A DNA stretch of 64,000 nucleotides, from the NCBI GenBank assembly GCA_016801885.1, contig CM028889.1, positions 19,970,001-20,034,000 of the forward strand, in the 5' to 3' direction. The position numbers and the translations under genes were made by a program. The first letter of the stretch is position 1. Each line of letters starts with the position of its first letter. This stretch comes from Toxotes chatareus (lineage: Eukaryota; Chordata; Actinopteri; Toxotidae). Below the pieces are notes generated by a model. The model was not told the DNA's origin. It made no database searches and was given only the letters and a program-made list of their open reading frames with translations. Positions 27,152 to 39,150 of this stretch are shown here, one piece after another.

Positions 27152-28213
27152 CAGTGCAGCCTGGCAGCAAGCACACAATTAAAAGCAGCCTGATAGCTGT
27201 AATTTACCGTACAGTTCCTCGCATGTCATTAGTGTATCTGAGTAATGACCGTGTCATTGCGCTGCACACAGACTGATTTATCTATTCAAACAAGCCATTT
27301 GGCCCCAAATTTAAAAAAAAAAAAAGCTAAACTTAAAACAAGTAAAAAATTGAACTTGTTGTGATACTCCCACTTGATTCAAAGTTTATATACTTTTTAT
27401 TCAAACCGGAAACAAGCGCGGTTATTTAAACATCGCTATTTGACAAATTGTCTCCTTATAAAATTACTCTGTTTTGTGAAAAAAAAAAAATACCGAAATA
27501 AATAATTTAACCTGTGATAAACTAAATTAGAAACTCTTGCGATATTCTCAATTTATTTTTATTTATTTATTTATTTTTTTGGAAAATGAATGCGTGACTG
27601 AGAGGCTTGTTAAGGACGCAGGAGATATTTTCAGGGTTCTTCTTCACTGATGCTAAAACGGACATCGACTTCCGTTATAATTATGGCTGTGTTGATCTCC
27701 ATAGAGAAAGAATGACGCTTGTTGGGCCACAAGCCCGAGCCTGCTGCTCTGCATGCAATGGCCCCGCGCGGAGCTGTTTAGTGTGGTTTCAGAGGAGTAC
27801 CGATGCCATATGCGCTGCCTGTCCTGCATGATGCATGTGCGCCTTGTGGGGTACACTAAAAAAGAAAAACAACAATTAGACATGAATGTGTGTGTCCAAA
27901 CAAACGAATCAAAGGCCCGTTGAGTTTGTGGGAAGATGACTGGTGGGGGGAGAGATTCTTCCCCCTTCTCTCTTTCTCTCCGGGCTGACCCCGCGTTTGA
28001 GTCCTGCGGTGCGAGGCCGAGACACACAGATGGGCTGAGGTCTCTCTTTCTGTCGCTCCTCTCACTCTTTCATTATCTGTCTTTTAGTCCCAGTTCAATT
28101 CATATGAATTCAGTTCAGTTTCAATTCAACTCAAGAACTCAATTCTGTTTAGCCCTGCTCAGTGGCATTTGCTTTGCTGCCTTAAATGATGGTGGAAATT
28201 TAAAAGTGAAATG

Positions 28214-28232
28214 CTATCTATCTATCTATCTA
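28214..28232. repeat. (TATC)n microsatellite, short
   Basis: Four to five TATC units. The same motif recurs as a long array at 29641-29690. Confidence 0.85.
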
Positions 28233-28850
28233 GAATAATAAAGAAGATCAAAAAGCGCTTAAAAACATCTTTCTGTCTGTCTCCCTCCCACAACAAACAA
28301 ACAAACAGCAGGCAGTCAGTCAGTGAGTCCACGCCTGTCCCAGACAAGCAAAAATACAGTGTTGTTATGGTTTCCCTGCACACACGTGAGGATGTGGTTG
28401 CACCCCATCAAATATAATAACAGGACCAAACAACTGTCATGCTTAGGTCATATTGTCCAAAAACAATATGACGTGTGATGATTTACTTAAGACGCTGCCC
28501 ACGTTTGGAAATGGAAATTGTAGTAAGAATAAAGAATGAACAATAAAATAAGCAACAGGCCAAAGATAGAAGTAACTATAAGGGGTGAAAAATGCCAGAA
28601 AAAGACAGCAATTTTAGACAATATTTAATATCCCACAGATGTTTTATAAAAATAGAAGATTACCACCTGGGTTGAATACTGATTTCTGTTTTGTATAAAT
28701 TCTATTTTTATTTAGCCTATATTTAAAATTTTAATTTTTTTTAGTAGTTACTGTGTAAAATCATCACCAACCTCTGGGTTAGATGTCACTGATTTGAAGT
28801 AATTATTCAGCAGTACACATTCTTTTCTCACAAACTTTCCCTTTAAATGT

Positions 28851-29600
28851 GTGAACTCTCAGCACAGCTTGTGTGGGCCTGCAGCGGTGAAAAACCTCAT
28901 GTCCGTTTAGCTCTGCTGTCCTGACACCAAACTGTCTGAGTCCCAGCCATGGTTTCTGTCCCTCCCAACCTCCCAAGCTGCTCAGAGAAGGTATAAAGCT
29001 CCAGAAGTACATCAAGTCTGAATAGACCCGGGGGCCAACAAAGCAGTGGAGCCGTGGGGCCCCGGCCGTGCAGGGTCTGTGTTTTCAAGCCTCCGGTGGT
29101 TGAGACGAGGCGTTACACGGGGCTGGGGGGCTCCCTTTGCATTAGGCAGTAATAGGTTTGGGATGACCTAAACGATTTGTTGACTGGGACAATAAATCTG
29201 TTGTGTGTTTCTTGGCATGCTGAGGGGAGGATTACAAGTTGTCACACAAAGGAATGCAAATTGCAAGCCAAACTCTCAGAGAGGCCTGTGGAGTAGCCAG
29301 CTATTTAGAGCATTTGTGCGGATCTGTGCTTCTCTCTCTCACTATTTTATGTTTCTCTATTAGTCCTAATAACTGTGAAGGGCCTGAGAGTAGCCACTGT
29401 ATTCATCTCAAATCAATGGCTTTCCCGCACTGGGCCCTATAGACCTCCCCATTTGCATTCTATCGAGTGAGATGACCAGCAGGACAATTGGCGTTAAGTC
29501 TCTTTCAGGCGGCCAAATGGAAATCTTGAATCCTCAATGACATTTTTCTTTAGGTCCTTTTTCTAAAAACTGCTCTCCATAACTATAATTTATTTCTCTG
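28851..29600. promoter_or_regulatory. Conserved-noncoding-element candidate with octamer motifs
   Basis: About 750 bp of mixed-composition DNA with only a short CT run (about 29332-29340). It contains ATGCAAAT at 29254-29261, the same octamer inverted (ATTTGCAT) at 29451-29458, and a 7-of-8 version at 29135-29142. A SOX-like ACAAAG at 29246-29251 ends two bases before the first octamer. POU and SOX factors bind such sites. Open frames here show no family signature. Conservation itself could not be tested. Confidence 0.4.
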
Positions 29601-29639
29601 CACACCCTTTTCTCACTGGTTGAACCCTGAAGAGATTAG

Positions 29640-29640
<1 letters not shown>

Positions 29641-29690
<50 letters not shown>
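29641..29690. repeat. (TCTA)n microsatellite
   Basis: About 12 perfect tetranucleotide units, followed by degenerate CATC/CTAACTGA units. Confidence 0.96.
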
Positions 29691-32600
29691 CATCTAACTG
29701 ACTAACTAACACATATATGTTTGTATGTAAATCTATCTTTATCTATCGATATCTGTATATATTTATATCTGTATATATCCTGCTATGTCTAGTTGTCCCT
29801 ACTTTTTGTTGTTGGGTCATTGAACGCCTCTTAATGATTTGAAGCTGAGTTTGCAGTGCTCAGTCCTCCTTGAAGAGGAGTGTAGTCTGTCTTCATTCAT
29901 ATCTCCTCCTAGCGACTGCAGGATGAAGTACATAGACAGCAGCCTCCTAAATTAGAACCCATCCGTTGAACTGCATCAGCAATAACAGTAGGTCGACCCT
30001 TCTTGACTGAACAGTAGCAGAATGTTTCTCAGTGATATTTTATCCATATTTTACTTTCAATAGACCATATCAGACTACAAGCCACTTCACAAGGTAGCTG
30101 TTGTTTGAGCAGTGACAGAAAGCCTTGCTTTACTTGCATTGGCCTTTTTTTTTGGTCTCAGTATTCCTCAGTGGAAACCGGACTGTGGTCTGTGCGCCAA
30201 CTTTCTGTCAGGCTGCAGACGCCTGAGGCCGGGTGGACGAAACCGCAGGACACGGATCAACACGGAGATAGCGGAATTATTCCTCTCGAATCTCAGCATG
30301 AGTCGGTCTGACCTACCGCTACTTGAGCTGAGAGAAATTATAGACGGCAGAAACTGCCGGCTTAAGTTACTGTACTGTATCAGCCCATCATCCCGATACA
30401 AACTCCTACTAAAACTCCCAGTGAATCTCGCCGTATAAATTAACCCCCATTTATTTGATTTATGTTTGACTTTTTCTCTTTTGCAGTACTTTAGGTACTG
30501 GACTGCACTGTCCACACTGTAAACCAGTGGATCAACATGAGCCTAATTCACAAATAGATTAAAGTTGATTTCTGCAAGAGTGACAGGTTAACTTATATGT
30601 AGATTAATACATAAACAACAGTATTATCACCAGTGATAAGCAATGAATGTAATGCAGGTAGAAGTAAAAGGGGAAACAATTCTTGTTGACTTTTTGTGAA
30701 GAAAAACAATTATTTGAACCATCTATAAATCACATGTATTTAAGTGATGCAGCTTATCTTTATAGCACACATACAGGCTCTACATAATAATGCATAAACA
30801 GTATGCTTCTATTATTTCCTAATGTGGTGAGACCTCAGTGTAGGGTTATGCACAGTGGGGACAACATTCTGTTCCAGGTTTTAATCTTGTAAGCTGAAGC
30901 TGCTTCAGAGGCTGATCACCTGATTCCTGTAATGAGCTCTGATGGTTGATTCATAACTGTGATTGCAAGATTCAGTTTCATGTTTTGACTGAGTGGAGGG
31001 TTGTTTTAATTGGCAAAGAATCCGGAAAGTGCGCACACACACACTCAGACACGTATTACCGATGCATAGACTTCTAGTTCTTCCGAATGCACATGCATAC
31101 ACCACAGCTACCTCACAAAGAACCCACAATGCATTGTTTGCATGTATTCATATTGAACCATTTGGTTACCATAGCCTCTGTGCCCCCCCCTGCTTGACAC
31201 TGCACAGCAGAGATAGTTTAATTAAAGAACAACATTATTTTAGGGCAGCTGCACTCCCAGGCAATGAGGAATGCCCTGATTTCAGTGCTGCGTCAGGAGA
31301 GACAGAGTCAGTCGCCTACATTGGCTGCTGCTTACCCTCCTCTAGCCTGTAAGGCCCGTGCTCTCCCAATAGCTTTTAATGGTATGATTGTAAAACATCT
31401 TGTCACATGAGGGAGTTGCAATGATGTTTTACAGCCCGCAGCTTTCAAAGATGAGCCATAATATTGCCCCCCACCCCCCTTTAACTTTCAAAACAGGCTC
31501 AGTGTGTGCAAAGAGTTGCATAACACCAAGCGCCATTGTTTTTCAATGCACACTTAAAGATGGACTATGTGTGTTCAGATGTGGATCATAAAGTGGGTGC
31601 TAAAACACGAGGCCGCAGATGCAGACGTAGATACGTGCTGCATGAGGACGTGCCTGATCACATGTGCAGGTTGACTACCAGCAGACACACACACATATGC
31701 AAATAATGAATTTATACGCAGCACAAAATAGAGACATTATCGAGATTGAAGAAATATTTGGCCCGTCTTTGCGTCACAGAGAATGCTGTAGCTTCCAGAC
31801 AGGCATAAAGACATGTAAAACACTGATAAATGCACAGAGGGTAGACAGACAGACATACAGGCAAGGTCAGTGGTCGCCCCCCATCACCCCGTCTTAAGTA
31901 TTATTTTATCTGGATAAATGTGTGGTCTGCATTCACTGGTTATTAATGTGCTTCCCATTATCTTCCTGTTTTTAATGAACACTGGTGTTTGAATGCTGAT
32001 CTGTTGGCCAGGTGAAGCCCTGTCGGCCCCATGATGTCTGAGGCCAGCAGCGAAGGCGGGCCGTTTAAACAAGATTTTTTTTCCCTAATCAGCACGATTG
32101 TAACCCCTGCAGAACAAAGGCATGAATATCCATTTCCAAGGAAAAGGGTGAGTGCCCTCTCCATGCCCCCCTCACCCTCCTCGCCCCTCGGTGTACTGTA
32201 CACGTTACCCTGGTAACCCCATGGGCAGAATGCAGATCAGGGGGACCAACGAAGCAGCCCCTTGTCTCCCCTCACAATTCACCCTGATGATGACTAACAC
32301 TTTTGTTCATGGAGAGGGCAGGTGGGAGTTACAATACGCTTGAAATCATTGCCCACCCGAGATCTCCCCTTTACTCTCCCTCTCCCACCCCCCCATCCCT
32401 ATCTTTCTTTTTCTTTTCCCTTCATCTTTCAAACACATTCCCTCTCTCTTTAACTCAATCGCTGTTTTTTATTTCCTCCATTTTGTCTATTTCATCTCCC
32501 CTTTTTCCTTTTTTGTCCGTCCTTCCACTTAGAGATGACATCGAGTCCCACAAAGCTCACTCACAGCAGACATGGCGATGGTTTGCAAGAGGTCAGTGTT

Positions 32601-35600
32601 ATCTAAACAGACCCATTGGACTATTTGCTATAGCACCCTCCATCAGGCAGGAAGCTCTGAGGAATCAGCCCATCACTTCAATCAGCCACGACAGCATACA
32701 ATGAATTTATAATGGCTGGAGCTGGGTGAGGAATCAAATCAGATGAAAACTGAGAGAAAGGGAGAGAGAGAGAAAGAAAGAGAAAGAGAAGGACAAAGAG
32801 GGAGAGGGGATGGGGAGGACGAGAGCAGAAAATGGAGAGTAAGAGAGGGTGACGCATAGAGCCAGAGGAGAGTTCAGTTGCTGTCTGTGTCAATGACCAC
32901 TATGTGGGGGAGTGTGTTGTTTGTTTGTGGTCTGAAACAAACAAGTGATTGTTGAAAGTGAGGAGATGAACTGTGACTGTGTTTGACAGTAAACTGTACA
33001 GTATGTGTGTGTGAGAGGTTACATCCATTCATGTGGACTGTACATGCTTGTCTGTATACAAAGGTTTTTTTCTTTGAGTAAATCTACAAATATACATACA
33101 GTACAATCTACGTGCAGCAGTTCACATCCATGCGTTTCTATGTGTGCATGTATGGGTGTGTGCACTTATTTGTGTTTATTGGCCTGTGTGCAAAGAGAAG
33201 AGGTAATCTTATCGCTGTTCAGAGGGTAAGTACATGCGACAGTAGATATATACAAACTCCTGATCAATATCTTGATAGATTGTCAGATAATGACTCTTCA
33301 GGCAGATATGGACAATTGCTTCAATATGTATGTTCTCCTGGCTTGTGTGCAGACTGCTTGGCCGAGGGCCACCATCCACAATTCATGGCCCAAAAGCTGA
33401 GTTCGGTCCAGTCTCGGCTTGGACTGACTGACTGACTGCAGCCTGCACCCTTCACTCCCCAGCACAGCCTCTGCCCTTTGACCACATCAACCGGTGTAGT
33501 CAGACTCATCTCTCTGTCTTCTCTTATCACCTGGAATCAAACATTAAAAGAGGGAGGGAGCCAGAGTTACTCATAAAGTCAGAGAAATATGGGGACAGAA
33601 GGGGGAGTGGGAGAGATAAAGACAGTGAGAAACAGCGAGGGGACTTTTAAAAAAAGAAAAAAAGAAGATGAGAATCTAAAGCAGGGATACAACCTCAGAC
33701 AGAGTACTGGTATGAAAGCAGAATGTGATATAAGGTGGGGGAAAAAGGGAGGGTGTGACAAAGCAGGAAATAGAGAAGAAGGAAGAGATACCACGCCATG
33801 TCACCTCATCCTATAAGCTTTCGCTTCTTGTCTCTCCAAGTTTGGCATCTAAAACAAGTGGGGCGGAGTTCAGCTGTAAGCAAACAGGCTGTTTTACGAG
33901 TACCATTCCGCAATTACCTGTTACCTTGACTGTCGTGGTTTTAAGAGCGGCCTGGCCTTGGAGTTACCTAGATACACCTGGAGGAGAGCGATAAAAGGAG
34001 CTGGGGGGTATTAGTAACACAGGGTGGGAATGATCTCCTATCTGAGCGGCCACAGAATGCACCCAAAACTCCATCTGTCTTGTCTGTTGTGCCATGACTG
34101 CTGGCGCCCACACACACCCTGCCTGTCTGTCTGTCTGCCTGCATGTCTGTATGTCTATCTGTCTCAATGTGCGCTATGATAAAGCCAACTTGTCTCAGTA
34201 GTTTCATCAGCTAAGCCTATAGATGTTGCCTGGCCAACCTCTCGTCCATGTACACACACACACACACACGCAGTTCAAGATTTCAGGCAGGTGATTTGCT
34301 GATAGTGATGGGTAGGAAAATATTTGATGTCTCCTGCTTGGCCATTTAACATTCTCACCCCGTGCTCTGACCTTAAAGAGTGTGCACGCATGCACACAGC
34401 ATGCATGAGTTTGTGGTGTATGTGCGTGTGTATTTTGCGCTCACGTGGATCAGCACGGTGCATTGCTGTATGTTTGTTCACTTAGCTTTTAGCCCCAGTT
34501 AGCTGGTCAGACCCCCACAGCCCGCTATTCAGACGTGCACAAAAATACACACACATAACACGTACACACACCGTCCTATTAGCAGACCTTATCAGAGCCC
34601 ATTTGACCTCCACCTTCTCCCTGACCTCTAGCTCCATCCCATGGGAGAGTGGGTCAGCAAGGCGAAAGTGTGTGTGTGTGTGTGTGACAGGATGGGGGGC
34701 TTTTCCCCTGTCTGACTGTGAGCAAACAGTGATGGTCAAACACACGGCCTCCTCCGCCCCTGTATCTGTTCTCCTTTTCTTTGCCTCTCCCTCATCCTCC
34801 TCTTCAGTGACATGCAGTGCTTCATGTGACTCCAGCTAGCTGTTGAAAATGTGTCTAGTATACAAGTAAAATTTCAAAGTTTGGTCATGAATTCTGTGCA
34901 AAGTGGACTTGGGCTACAGCTTAAAAAATCACCATAAAGGTGTAATCACTCCACTCTGATATAGCCAAAAAATACTGGAGGTTTTGTTGGGAGGTTATTT
35001 CAGTGAAATGCATGACATGCAGGTGGTAGTGTCGTGACTGTGTTGTATCCCTCCTCCATTCCAAATCTACTTCTTCTAATTGTTCCTCTCTACTGTATCA
35101 GCAGTCTCCAGCTTAACCTGAGGTCCCTCATTTGTCTTCAAAAGTCCTACTGCCAAATTTACCATCCATCCATATCTGCCCCCGCTCACCAGCTCCCAGC
35201 ACAATCATACAATCATTTCCGTTTTCAAAAAACTCAGTGACTTTAAATAAAGTTGTGGTCCTTCCCTTGTGAACTTTGATTTGTTTCTCTGTGTAGTATC
35301 TGGGACTGTTGGGAGCTTGACTGGAAAATGCAGGCATATTGCTCAAATTTCCATTGTGTAAACTTTAAACATAATACTTTCCTTTAAATCTCTTACCACC
35401 CACAATCAAGTTAGAGTTTTTTCTTTTTCTTTTTCACCAGCGGGACTTCTGAGGTGGTCGACGGAGCCAAGTGTTGGTGCTGTGGAGTTAGTTTTGCAGT
35501 CCAGATTGGGTGAATTTCAAATCAGGAAAAAATATCTGCTGCTGCAAAGAAAAGGGCCTAAGTTAGAGCAGCACAGAGAGCACTCTCTTCGGAGGTCTTT

Positions 35601-38600
35601 TTTTTTCCACACTCCTCCATCCTGTGTTCTCCTGTAGGCAGGGTCTTCTACTGAAAGGGAACAATAGGGTTCTTAATCAGCAGACCTTTCCCCCTCGCCA
35701 GTTCCTGGGTCAACTGATGGCCCACACTGCTTTGTCGCAAGTGAACAGCATAAAATATATGTTTATGAAAAGGAGAATTAATCACAGTGGGTATCTTTGG
35801 ATAAAGTCATATTTGTTTTTTATACCCTTTCTCCATCTCTGTCTAGGAGGGCTTTCATGTGGCTGTAATTACCATATTTCATTAGCGTGTGGAGTGTCAC
35901 CGCTGGAGCATCAAAGCGGTTGGCTCTTCGCATGTGCGGCAACCACTGCCAGGGAAGTACACAACTATCTGTTTTTTTCCCAGAATAAATTCGCCCGCGC
36001 CTGTTTTTGAGTGCACTCTCTCCCTCAAGCTGCTGTTGATATCAAAGAGAACCCATTCCGCATGTGAAGTGCCCCTTGTGCAGAATAATAAAGCAGTGCA
36101 TCATGGCAAAAAACTGTGAAACACAACACTCTCACCACCATCCTTCCATGCACACACAAGGACACACACGCACGTATACACATGGAGACACGAGCACACA
36201 TGGTATTCCTCTCTCCTTTGTACCTACTTTACTCTCCTTGGTACACATTCACTCCTTCTACCTCTGCACTCAAAAACTAACTATTTTTGCCTTACTGTAT
36301 GTTGACATGTGGAACCAGTAATGCAGCATCTCTGTGTTTACTATCCTCTTACTTAGACTGCAAGTTTATTTCTAGCACAATATGCGCATGGTTTTTATTT
36401 GCTATGGTACACAGATTTAATAGTCATAACAACCTTATGGGATAAAGTTGGGATTATTATTTTTTTTTTTACTATCAATAAATCCTGTGTATCAAAAACA
36501 TAAAAACTGACATAAATGCATTCTAGTAAAAGGTATTGCATCCAAAGCCTGATGCAGCTTATGCTTCAGTGCCACAGAAGCCTGCCATTGTCCATAAACT
36601 ACTAAAAACACATAAAAGCAGCATGCTGTTGCATTGGGCGACATATTCCTTTAGTGCAGAGTCAAGACAGCGCGGTTTATTTCTCTCAGCTCTTACAAGC
36701 TAAAGTAGTGCAAACACGGAGCTGTGTCCCCGGGCATGTTCTCTGTGATGTCTGCCAGGGATCGCAAATTTAGTCACCCGCTTGTTTCAGAATGAACAAA
36801 GCTGGTTGTTTGCATCGGTATGACCTTTTTTAAATGTATTTTTTATGTATTTCATTAGTTTCTGGATGTCATTCGAATTTTATGACACGGAGTTATGAGC
36901 TAGACTATGGCAACACAAACAACACCTGCTAGTACAATAATTAACGGAAATAAATTTATGGTTTTGGTATCCTCTGGGAATTGATAAAAATGGAAAAACT
37001 CAAATAAAACCAGTGCTATTCTTTAATTATTCTCTTCTTTCATTTCTAATTTAATTTTAATTATCAAGTAGAAGCTCATTTACACAGTGAAACAAAATTA
37101 ATCAAAATCAAAACTACACAGTATAATCTGACCCCTTTATTATAAACAGAGCTTTGATATACCCTCAGCAGACACATTTCAGCCTTGGAGACTTGCACCT
37201 GACCCGTGTTAAGGCACCATAAGGCCACAGGGCTCAATCCTACGGCTCAAAGCCACACCTCTTCAAGGGAACTGGGACAATGGGAGAGAATAATGTCTCA
37301 ACCAGCACAAACACAGATGAGCTGCGAGTTAGCAGATCTCACCAAACAACACCGCTTTGCCTCCTCTATCAGCAGGATTATCTAAAGAGAGAAGAGCTAT
37401 CTGCCCCTGGGCTAAACACACTTTTGTTTTCCCAGAGCTTTATGGCTGCCCTCGGCTAGACAGAGAATCAAAGCTCTCTGTGAAATATGGGATGACATTC
37501 ACCACACAGGACATGGTTAGCGTAGACAGACGTTCCCTGCAACACATAATTACAGATCCAGAGTAAAAAAAAAGAAAGAAAAAGAGACATTTTGTAAACA
37601 TCCTTCAGCAACAACCCAACAGAACCGCTGCTCCTTAGGTGGCTTTCAGGTCACACATGTGTGTTGCTACAATAGATCTGATTAACTGAGAGACAACAAT
37701 GCCTCGCTGTCAATGTTAAAGTCATCTGTTGTGTTGGCTGTGTGATAACATACTCCTTTGTGTGTTATTGCTGTGATCAGTGTGCAAGCTGCAGCTCAAC
37801 AATCAAAGCAACACACACTTGAAATGCTCTTAACAGCTCCAGCTGCCTGAGATCGATGTTCACCTTGGCTCCGGTGACTTTTACTCTCTGTGAGGCACTG
37901 ATCAAAGACTAGACTACGGTACTGAAATGTGAAAACACTGCGGCACTTTTGTCTTTGTGCCAGTGTGCATTTCTACTACTTTTTTTTCTTTCCCCAGCAA
38001 TTTACAGAGTCAGATGTGTTGTATACATTGTAAAGGAGAATATTTATGTCAATAGATCTCCTAGGTTCCAGACCTTGGAGAAATCTTAACAAATGATCAC
38101 TTATCTTGCTCCTGTTTCTTCTTCTCCATCTTTTTTAGTGACTTGCAGAGATCACCTTAACATCCTCTCAAACACGCCAGTTTGATTCTTAATCCTTTTA
38201 CCAGAGGTTATTTTAAACAACTTCCTGGTCCCCTTTCAGTCAAGTCAATGGGTCTGAAGCCTGATCCACTGCAGGCTTCCTCAGGCCCGGTAAGCCTTAA
38301 CCTTGGAGCCCCCCCCTCGCCCCAAGAGGCCTAGTCCAACAGGGAAGGAGATGGAAGGGGTGGGGGCAGGCCAGGGGGTGCCGGAGGTATATGGAGAAAC
38401 TAAGGACCTGCCACATTATATGCTTTAACATGACTGGCAAATCCACCACGGTTAAACAAACTTAACCTTCATTTGTGAAACGGCGCAAATCAAAGGGCAA
38501 AAAACGACTTGTGCAAGTAATTACCACCAGGGGAGAGCAACAGGGCAAAGGAAGGATGGAGGGAAGAGAGGTGGGAGGGAAGGGTAGGACGAGGCGGCGG

Positions 38601-39150
38601 CGGTGGTGGTGGTGGTGGGGATGTGGGGGTAGGGTGGTCGGTCTTAGGGACAGCTAGCCGTTAACAGGTTGAATGGAAGGAAATGGGAATCATTTAAGGT
38701 GAGGGGCATTTTTAATGAGTTTGCTCAGAAATTGATTTTCCACTGTAATCTTTTATTTATATGCGGCTGGTGCTGTGTCCCCGGCAGAGTGAGGGTCAGC
38801 CCTCAGAGCACCCTGTCAAGGCCCCCACTCCCTCAAACAACACCCCAAAGCCCAGGGAAAATGGTATTCTAGCTAAGGCAAATATTGTCCTGTCTTGGCT
38901 TAAGGGGCGAAAAAGTTGTTTGTTCTAAAAAACTTGCTCTTCACGTTTTTTTCCCCCGTTAAAGTGGAAACTGTTTAAGAGGGGAAGGCTCTCCTGAAAG
39001 ATAAGTGTGAAGTTAAAATTTGCTCTGTAATTATTGATACTGTTCAATTAATATTGATTAGAAGCATTTCAGTAAAACATCTCAAGAGGTTTAGGCAGCA
39101 CCTTGACATAGCCACTTTAAAGCTACATCAGAATTAAGCTCACTGGACTT
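29691..39150. other. Intergenic: no gene recognised; several conserved-element candidates
   Basis: Contains a CpG-richer block at about 30160-30440, GA-rich tracts at 32755-32850 and 33550-33790, (CTGT)n-like sequence at about 34120-34165, short (CA/GT)n at 34252-34270 and 34669-34686, and a (CGG/TGG)n run at 38592-38618. Repeat-free blocks that look like regulatory element candidates are at about 31990-32140, 35700-36080, 37150-37560 and 38200-38530. No open frame in this stretch has a recognisable domain or convincing splice signals. Confidence 0.6.
38592..38618. repeat. (CGG)/(TGG)n microsatellite
   Basis: Short GC-rich trinucleotide run within a G-rich stretch at about 38530-38640. Confidence 0.88.

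Larger units (their letters stand above)
16019..28850. other. Intergenic: no gene recognised; several conserved-element candidates
   Basis: Simple repeats: (GA)n 16382-16432, (GT)n 18799-18831, (ATT)n 26682-26709, (GT)n 27093-27149, and poly(A/T) tracts near 16597, 20298, 25963, 26970, 27312 and 27481. Blocks free of simple repeats and with mixed motif content occur at about 19730-20170, 23900-24100, 25600-25900 and 27600-27840. The last is CpG-richer than its surroundings. Open frames here cross repeats or lack any recognisable domain. Confidence 0.6.

Noticed and set aside
29641..29690. Possible CRISPR-like regular array
   Set aside because: Units are a 4-bp microsatellite without spacers, in a eukaryotic genome.
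38325..38385. Possible CTCF site around CCAGGGGGTGCC
   Set aside because: It lacks the GGC step of the core and fails several consensus positions.
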